This document shows, piece by piece, positions 59,371 to 64,000 of a DNA stretch of 64,000 nucleotides (positions are counted from its first letter, which is position 1; the number at the start of each line of letters is the position of its first letter). The notes under the pieces were generated by a model. That model worked only from the letters and a program-made list of their open reading frames with translations. It searched no databases and was not told the DNA's origin. Both the position numbers and the translations under genes were made by a program. The stretch comes from an uncultured Lactobacillus sp. (lineage in GTDB: Bacteria > Bacillota > Bacilli > Lactobacillales > Lactobacillaceae). The stretch covers positions 124,001-188,000 of the forward strand of contig CALNAJ010000029.1 in the NCBI GenBank assembly GCA_937874695.1, in the 5' to 3' direction.

Positions 59371-59931
59371 TTGTTTCTCATGAAAGATATTGTCAGAGAT
59401 GGCGATCCCGTACTGCGTAAGGAAGCGGCAGAAGTCACTTTCCCCCTGTCAGAAGAGGATCAACGGCTCGCTAAGGATTTAATGGAATACCTGGTCGTTT
59501 CTCAAGACCCAGAACAATGTAAGAAGTATGGTTTACGTGCCGGCGTTGGCCTGGCTGCTCCCCAAGTGGGCGTTTCCAAAAAGATGGCCTCCGTACTGGT
59601 TCCGCCAGCAGAAGAAAACGGTAAGTCACCGTTCACGGACGTCATCATCAATCCCGTCATCGTCTCCGAATCCGTTCAACTTGGGGCTTTGACCGAGGGT
59701 GAAGGCTGCCTTTCCGTCGACAAAGACGTGCCTGGATTCGTGCCGCGTCATGACCGAATCACGTTGCGTTACTACGACGTTAACGGTGAAAAGCACCAGT
59801 TGCGTTTGAAGAACTACCCCGCTATCGTGTGCCAACACGAGATTGATCACTTACACGGGACGTTATTCTACGACCACATCGACAAAGACCAACCATTCAG
59901 CCGCGCTGAAGATACCATTATGATTGAGTAG
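59371..59931 (+). CDS. def: Peptide deformylase
   Basis: Removes the formyl group from nascent proteins. 186 residues: motif 1 GVGLAAPQVG, motif 2 EGCLSV (Cys metal ligand), motif 3 CQHEIDHLHG. The insert between motifs marks the type II form of Gram-positive bacteria. The TTG at 59371 has GGAGG at 8 nt; an ATG two codons earlier is too close to it. Confidence 0.95.
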   Translation: MFLMKDIVRDGDPVLRKEAAEVTFPLSEEDQRLAKDLMEYLVVSQDPEQCKKYGLRAGVGLAAPQVGVSKKMASVLVPPAEENGKSPFTDVIINPVIVSESVQLGALTEGEGCLSVDKDVPGFVPRHDRITLRYYDVNGEKHQLRLKNYPAIVCQHEIDHLHGTLFYDHIDKDQPFSRAEDTIMIE

Positions 59932-59941
59932 TTGTTTGAAA

Positions 59942-59991
59942 AAAGGCGTCTTGGTTTTCACAATTATTTTGCGAAAACCAAGACGCCTTTT
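59942..59991. terminator. Terminator after def, symmetric
   Basis: AAAGGCGTCTTGGTTTT/AAAACCAAGACGCCTTTT, 17 bp; it can also stop the converging gene at 60019. Confidence 0.92.
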
Positions 59992-60018
59992 AAGTTAAGT
60001 TTCTTTTAGTTCGGTCAC

Positions 60019-60516
60019 TCACTTAACACTCGGGTCACCCAACTTCTTCAAGTCCTTCATATATTCTACGGTGGATTCATTCATCAGATATGCCACGTCC
60101 AAATGCAATTCACCAGTGTAGACCCAGATGTCACTGACGACGAAGGCCGATCCATTGACGACCGACTTCACCTCGTGGTCGGCACAAAAACTGGCAAGTG
60201 CCTGGTTAAAAGCAGCTTCAAGTTCCGGTAACCGACGCTCGGTATCCAGGCCAGCGGGAAAACTGTACTCAAATGACATGACACCCCGCCCCCAGACATC
60301 GGCAACCGTTTCGGCCGCCTCAATCTGACATTCGGGTTCCGTCAGAACATCTTCATTGACCAGGCGTTGGAGGGCCGCCTTGACCGCCACATCCGTCTCA
60401 TCCTGAGCAGACCGGCGAACAATTCGGGTCGCCCGCTGCACGATGGTCCGGTGAATCATTTCATATATCACGATGGCAATGATAATCCCAATGATGATCT
60501 CTACTATTAGTGCCAT
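60019..60516 (-). CDS. Unknown membrane-anchored protein
   Basis: 165 residues, not recognised. A single N-terminal helix (ALIVEIIIGIIIAIVIYEMI) is followed by a basic patch HRTIVQRATRIVRR and a soluble domain of about 120 residues ending VEYMKDLKKLGDPSVK. Positive charges after the helix suggest a cytoplasmic domain. ATG at 60516 after CGGAGGAG. Stand-alone between def and rpoY. Confidence 0.75.
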   Translation of the reverse strand: MALIVEIIIGIIIAIVIYEMIHRTIVQRATRIVRRSAQDETDVAVKAALQRLVNEDVLTEPECQIEAAETVADVWGRGVMSFEYSFPAGLDTERRLPELEAAFNQALASFCADHEVKSVVNGSAFVVSDIWVYTGELHLDVAYLMNESTVEYMKDLKKLGDPSVK

Positions 60517-60707
60517 GGCGTCTCCTCCGTTCACTTTACGTTAGCTTAATCATAGCATGTTTTGTCGTCCAGTGGTAATTCTATACAATCGCCTGAAACT
60601 ATGCTAAAATTGTGCTAATTGTTGTGTAAGCAACCCGCAGTTCGGAAGGACCCATGACCCGCCGTCTTACTGACGAGTTAAATTATTTTGTTAAAGGAGT
60701 TTTGTCA

Positions 60708-60926
60708 GTGATTTATAAAGTTTATTACCAAAACGATAAAAAGCGGAATCCTAAGCGCGAGGATACCCATTCTCTCTATTTGGAAGCGGACACCGAAGTT
60801 GAAGCTCGGGCCCAAGTAGAGGCACACACGGAACACAACATCGAATTCATCGAAGCGATGGAAGGCAGTACCCTCGCTTACGAGCAACAGAATCCGAATT
60901 ACAAGTTAACGGAGTTCAATGAATGA
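60708..60926 (+). CDS. rpoY: RNA polymerase subunit epsilon
   Basis: 72-residue small subunit (formerly YkzG) of Gram-positive RNA polymerase: MIYKVYYQNDKKRNPKREDT, then AHTEHNIEFIEAMEGSTLAYE. GTG start at 60708 after AAAGGAG; upstream in-frame codons have no signal. Overlaps rnjA by 4 bp, the conserved rpoY-rnjA pair. Confidence 0.95.
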   Translation: MIYKVYYQNDKKRNPKREDTHSLYLEADTEVEARAQVEAHTEHNIEFIEAMEGSTLAYEQQNPNYKLTEFNE

Positions 60927-62602
60927 ACAAGTTAAACGTCAAAAATAACGAGACCGCTATCTTTGGCGTGGGTGGACTTGGCGAAATTGGGAAAAACACT
61001 TACGGCATCCAATTTCAGGACGAAATCATCCTGATTGATGCCGGGATCAAATTTCCTGAAGACGAATTATTAGGGATCGACTACGTCATTCCCGATTACC
61101 AATACCTCGTTGAGAACCAGTCTAAGATCAAGGCGCTAGTGATTACCCACGGCCACGAAGATCATATTGGCGGTATCCCGTATTTGTTAAAGGCTTTGAA
61201 CGTCCCAGTCTACGCTGGTCCCTTAGCCTTAGCATTGATCAAGAACAAGCTCGAAGAACACGGATTACTTAAATCGACTGAGCTACACACAATTGACGAT
61301 GATACTGTGCTTAAATTTCGGAAGATGAGTGTGACCTTCTTCCGGACGACCCACTCCATCCCCGATACGCTGGGGGTTGCTGTTCACACACCAGTCGGCA
61401 CGATTGTGGAAACGGGGGACTATAAGTTCGACTTAACTCCCGTTACCAACCAGCCGCCTGATCTTCAAAAGATGGCCAAGCTGGGCTCTGAAGGTGTGCT
61501 CTGTCTCATGTCAGACAGTACCAACGCCGAACGCCCCATCTGGACGAAATCTGAAAAATGGGTGGGTAAATCCATTCACAAGATTTTCGACCAAGTTGAA
61601 GGCCGGGTCATCTTTGCCACGTTTGCTTCCAACATCTCACGTATCGAGACGGCTTGTGAAGTGGCGTTGGCACACGGACGGAAAATTGCTGTCTTTGGCC
61701 GATCCATGGAAGCAGCCATTGTCAACGGCCGGGAACTGGGTTATTTGAACATCCCTGACGAAGCGTTAGTCGATGCCAACACCATTCGTTCCCTCCCCGC
61801 TGAAAAGGTCATGATTCTATGTACCGGTTCGCAAGGTGAACCCATGGCGGCCCTTTCACGGATCGCCAACGGGACCCACCGGCAAATCGCGATTCAACCT
61901 GGCGATACCGTTGTCTTCTCTAGTAACCCAATCCCCGGGAACACCATTTCGGTGAACCGGGTCATTAACGAACTGGAAGAAGCTGGCGCTAACGTCATTC
62001 ACGGTAAGGTCAACAACATTCATACTTCCGGTCACGGTGGTCAAGAAGAACAGAAGCTGATGCTCCGGCTGATGCAACCGAAATTCTTCATGCCAATTCA
62101 CGGGGAATACCGGATGTTAAAGATTCATACCGAACTGGCTGAACAGTGTGGTGTGCCGTTAGATCACAGTTTCATTCTGCAAAACGGGGATGTCTTAGCC
62201 TTAACGCAAGACTCTGCCCGGGTTGCGGGTCACTTTACCGCTGGCGATGTTTACATCGATGGTTCCGGTATCGGTGATATTGGTAACGTGGTCTTACGCG
62301 ATCGCCAACTGCTTTCCGAAGAAGGTTTAGTTGTCGTGGTTGCCACCATCGACCTCAAGAATCAAGAAATCAAGGCCGGTCCCGACCTGCTCTCTCGTGG
62401 TTTTGTCTACATGCGTGAATCCGGTGAGTTGCTAAACGAAGGCCGTCGTCGTGTTTTCCAAACGATTCGTCGGGCCATGCGCAATCCCAAGGCTACTGAA
62501 GCTTCAATTAGAAACGCGGTCATTGATGACCTCCAAAACTTCCTATTTGCGAAGACGGAGCGTCATCCTATGATTTTGCCAATGTTCATTATGACGAAGT
62601 AA
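60923..62602 (+). CDS. rnjA: Ribonuclease J1
   Basis: Main 5'-3' exo- and endonuclease in mRNA decay and rRNA maturation. 559 residues: THGHEDHIGGIPY (complete HxHxDH), TTHSIPDTLG, ETGDYKFD, SDSTNAERP, and HTSGHGGQEE followed by PIHGEYRML in the beta-CASP domain. All metal ligands are present, in contrast to RNase J2 at 38310. Confidence 0.96.
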   Translation: MNKLNVKNNETAIFGVGGLGEIGKNTYGIQFQDEIILIDAGIKFPEDELLGIDYVIPDYQYLVENQSKIKALVITHGHEDHIGGIPYLLKALNVPVYAGPLALALIKNKLEEHGLLKSTELHTIDDDTVLKFRKMSVTFFRTTHSIPDTLGVAVHTPVGTIVETGDYKFDLTPVTNQPPDLQKMAKLGSEGVLCLMSDSTNAERPIWTKSEKWVGKSIHKIFDQVEGRVIFATFASNISRIETACEVALAHGRKIAVFGRSMEAAIVNGRELGYLNIPDEALVDANTIRSLPAEKVMILCTGSQGEPMAALSRIANGTHRQIAIQPGDTVVFSSNPIPGNTISVNRVINELEEAGANVIHGKVNNIHTSGHGGQEEQKLMLRLMQPKFFMPIHGEYRMLKIHTELAEQCGVPLDHSFILQNGDVLALTQDSARVAGHFTAGDVYIDGSGIGDIGNVVLRDRQLLSEEGLVVVVATIDLKNQEIKAGPDLLSRGFVYMRESGELLNEGRRRVFQTIRRAMRNPKATEASIRNAVIDDLQNFLFAKTERHPMILPMFIMTK

Positions 62603-62704
62603 ATATTAAGTGGAAGAAGACGCTGTGATGGCGCCTTTTTTTGTGGGTAAGAGTGCGAAGCAATGCGGTTAGACTCTGAGCATTAACGTCGCTAAGGTGA
62701 AAAT

Positions 62705-62808
62705 CCCGGGCCTGGATTTTTAGCTTAGCGGGGTTAAGCACAGGAGTCTGCCTTGCGGAGCACGTTTCGGCCAGGTTGCATGAGAGCGAGGCCCCAAACA
62801 AATATAAC
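62705..62808 (+). repeat. 104-bp tandem structured repeat, copy 1
   Basis: CCCGGGCCTGG...CCCCAAACAAATATAAC. The base helix is GGGCCT/AGGCCC (62708-62713 with 62789-62794), with an inner hairpin GCTTAG/TTAAGC. Copy 2 follows at a period of 117 bp with about nine differences. Confidence 0.85.
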
Positions 62809-62821
62809 AATAATATCCAAG

Positions 62822-62925
62822 CCCGGGCCTGGCTTTTTAGCTTAATGGCGTTAAGCGCAGGGACCTGCCTTGCGGAGCACGTTTCGGCCAGGTTGCATGA
62901 AAGCGAGGCCCCAAACAAATATAAC
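62822..62925 (+). repeat. 104-bp tandem structured repeat, copy 2
   Basis: It differs from copy 1 mainly in the hairpins (GCTTAA/TTAAGC here), while the central 32 bases CTTGCGGAGCACGTTTCGGC and onward are identical. The change from G-U to A-U pairing keeps the stem. Confidence 0.85.
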
Positions 62926-63096
62926 CATCGCAGTATATCCCTGCAACCAGAGCGTCAATTCAACACGCCCGCCAATCTCCCACATCTCCACTTCCTTACA
63001 AAAAACCTTATAACTAAGGAAAGTTCCGCCGGAATCACTAGGCAGTTTGGTCGATTTCGTTTATAATAGTGAAGATTAATAATTGAGAGGAGAAGT

Positions 63097-64000
63097 ATGG
63101 TGAGTGTCCAGTTCTATATCATCTTAAACGAGCACGCGGGCAGCGGACGTGCAAAGGAACTATGGCCGGAAATCAAGCAAGCCCTTGATGCCGCCCAGGT
63201 TTCTTATCAGCTTGCCATCTCGGAATATGCGAACCACGCGATTCTTTTAAGCGAGCAATTTGCCAAAAAGTTACCCGATGAACCCCATCAAAATTGGGTC
63301 GTCCTCGCCGTTGGTGGCGATGGCACCCTTCATGAAGCCATTAACGGCCTCACCAAGCTACCACGGACCCACCCCATTCCGGTCGCCTACTTACCGATTG
63401 GCTCTGGCAATGACTTTGCCCGGGGCGCTGGCATGGCACTGAAATGGGAAGACGCCTTAAAACAAATCATTCAGTGTACCCACGCTACCGATTATGATAT
63501 TGGCAGTTACAACGAAACAATCAAACAGGAGCGTGGTGTCTTCACCAATAACCTGGGGATTGGGTTCGACGCTGCCATTATTTCGCAGGCGAATCAATCT
63601 AAAGCCAAGGTCTGGCTCAACAAGCATCACATGGGGAAGCTGTCCTACCTGGCTTCAGCCCTAGATGTATATTACAACCAGACGGGTTTCACGCTGACTG
63701 TGCACGTGGGCAATCAACGAGACATCTATCCTAATGCCTTTCTGGTCACCACCACCAACCACCCCTACTTCGGCGGTGGTGTGGGCATCGCCCCGAACGC
63801 AACCATTACCGATCATAAATTACATTTGGTCGTCATTGAAAAGCCCAATTTCTTCAAACTGATGTGGTTAGCCTTACGCCTCATATTTAAGCGTCATTTG
63901 ACGTCTAAGGCCGTTCACTACTATCAGGCATCAAGTGTCCACCTCACCGTTCCAGCCATCGAATACGGCCAATTAGACGGCGAAGAGATGGGTGGACGAT
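63097..64000 (+). CDS. Diacylglycerol kinase-family lipid kinase (cut by window edge)
   Basis: Phosphorylates a lipid such as diacylglycerol. About 301 residues visible: catalytic loop VGGDGTLHEAINGL (GGDGT at 73-77), GSGNDFARG, NNLGIGFDAAI and the C-terminal QLDGEE that completes the DgkB/YegS fold. The ATG at 63097 follows GAGAGGAG, and TATAAT lies at 63062-63067. The last residues lie outside the window. Confidence 0.94.
   Translation, partial: MVSVQFYIILNEHAGSGRAKELWPEIKQALDAAQVSYQLAISEYANHAILLSEQFAKKLPDEPHQNWVVLAVGGDGTLHEAINGLTKLPRTHPIPVAYLPIGSGNDFARGAGMALKWEDALKQIIQCTHATDYDIGSYNETIKQERGVFTNNLGIGFDAAIISQANQSKAKVWLNKHHMGKLSYLASALDVYYNQTGFTLTVHVGNQRDIYPNAFLVTTTNHPYFGGGVGIAPNATITDHKLHLVVIEKPNFFKLMWLALRLIFKRHLTSKAVHYYQASSVHLTVPAIEYGQLDGEEMGGR

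Larger units (their letters stand above)
62603..63096. other. Intergenic region rnjA to lipid kinase
   Basis: 494 bp without a gene. It has a weak terminator-like hairpin with T7 after rnjA (62616-62643), the tandem repeats, and the kinase promoter near 63062. Confidence 0.6.

Noticed and set aside
62705..62925. CRISPR array
   Set aside because: Two copies only, unit length of 104 bp with a 13-bp spacer and no cas genes.
62589..63066. Reading frames with an internal repeat (the FGASLSCNLAETCSARQ block twice)
   Set aside because: The repeat comes from the tandem 104-bp DNA unit; no ribosome binding site, and the paired stems explain the sequence.
1..64000. Prophage, insertion sequence, integron or plasmid genes
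   Set aside because: No integrase, transposase, terminase, capsid or replication-initiator protein was found in any frame.

Overview
The window is a housekeeping segment of a Lactobacillaceae chromosome, of a Levilactobacillus-like lactic acid bacterium. Support comes from NAD-dependent D-lactate dehydrogenase, mevalonate-pathway HMG-CoA synthase, paired RNases J1/J2, the RNA polymerase epsilon gene, nucleoside deoxyribosyltransferase, a comEA-comEB-comEC operon, strong AGGAGG-type ribosome binding sites with GTG and TTG starts, and a LexA box of the Bacillus type. The species is not proven. No prophage, insertion sequence, plasmid gene or CRISPR array is visible.

Layout. 1-1.4 kb: translation operon rpsB-tsf (tsf cut by the edge). 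2.2-5.9 kb: HAD phosphatase, D-LDH, GIY-YIG protein, TrmN6-like methyltransferase, PlsC acyltransferase. 6.8-11.1 kb: heterodimeric ABC exporter, then YneF and YnzC. 11.5-17.7 kb: lexA, deoxyribosyltransferase, HMG-CoA synthase, PPK2, phosphatase, PspC-domain protein, ndk. 17.9-20.7 kb: orphan TIR-like protein, tRNA-Ser(CGA), membrane-anchored DEDDh exonuclease with BRCT domain, 28-residue membrane peptide, UspA. 20.9-31.6 kb: MFS carrier, apt-recJ, rnz-lapA, a lipoprotein, obg, uvrC. 31.7-41.2 kb: mazG-like gene, engB, clpX, tig, tuf, a repeat-like protein, RNase J2, rpsO, rpsT. 41.3-51.7 kb: holA, comEC, comEB, comEA, ylbL, coaD, rsmD, ylbG, ftsW, typA. 51.8-59.1 kb: inositol-phosphatase family gene, yktA, a degenerate LDH-like gene, pdhABCD. 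59.4-64 kb: def, an unknown membrane protein, rpoY-rnjA, a tandem repeat and a lipid kinase cut by the edge.

How genes work together. Most are core functions in short operons: ribosome and translation factors (rpsB, tsf, tuf, typA, rpsO, rpsT), protein folding and turnover (tig, clpX), RNA decay (rnjA, rnjB, rnz), DNA repair (lexA, uvrC, recJ), DNA uptake (comEA, comEC) and conversion of pyruvate to acetyl-CoA (pdhABCD), which supplies precursor for HMG-CoA synthase.

The most unusual content is not protein-coding. At least four, probably five, intergenic elements of about 165-185 bp (1467-1650, 1971-2152, 6206-6373, 6510-6672, 25081-25247) share a header, a GCTGTGGG closing helix and conserved hairpin-loop sequences. 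Between copies the stem sequences change while pairing is kept. They look like a dispersed structured-RNA or hairpin-element family that I do not recognise. A separate 104-bp structured unit is duplicated in tandem at 62705-62925.
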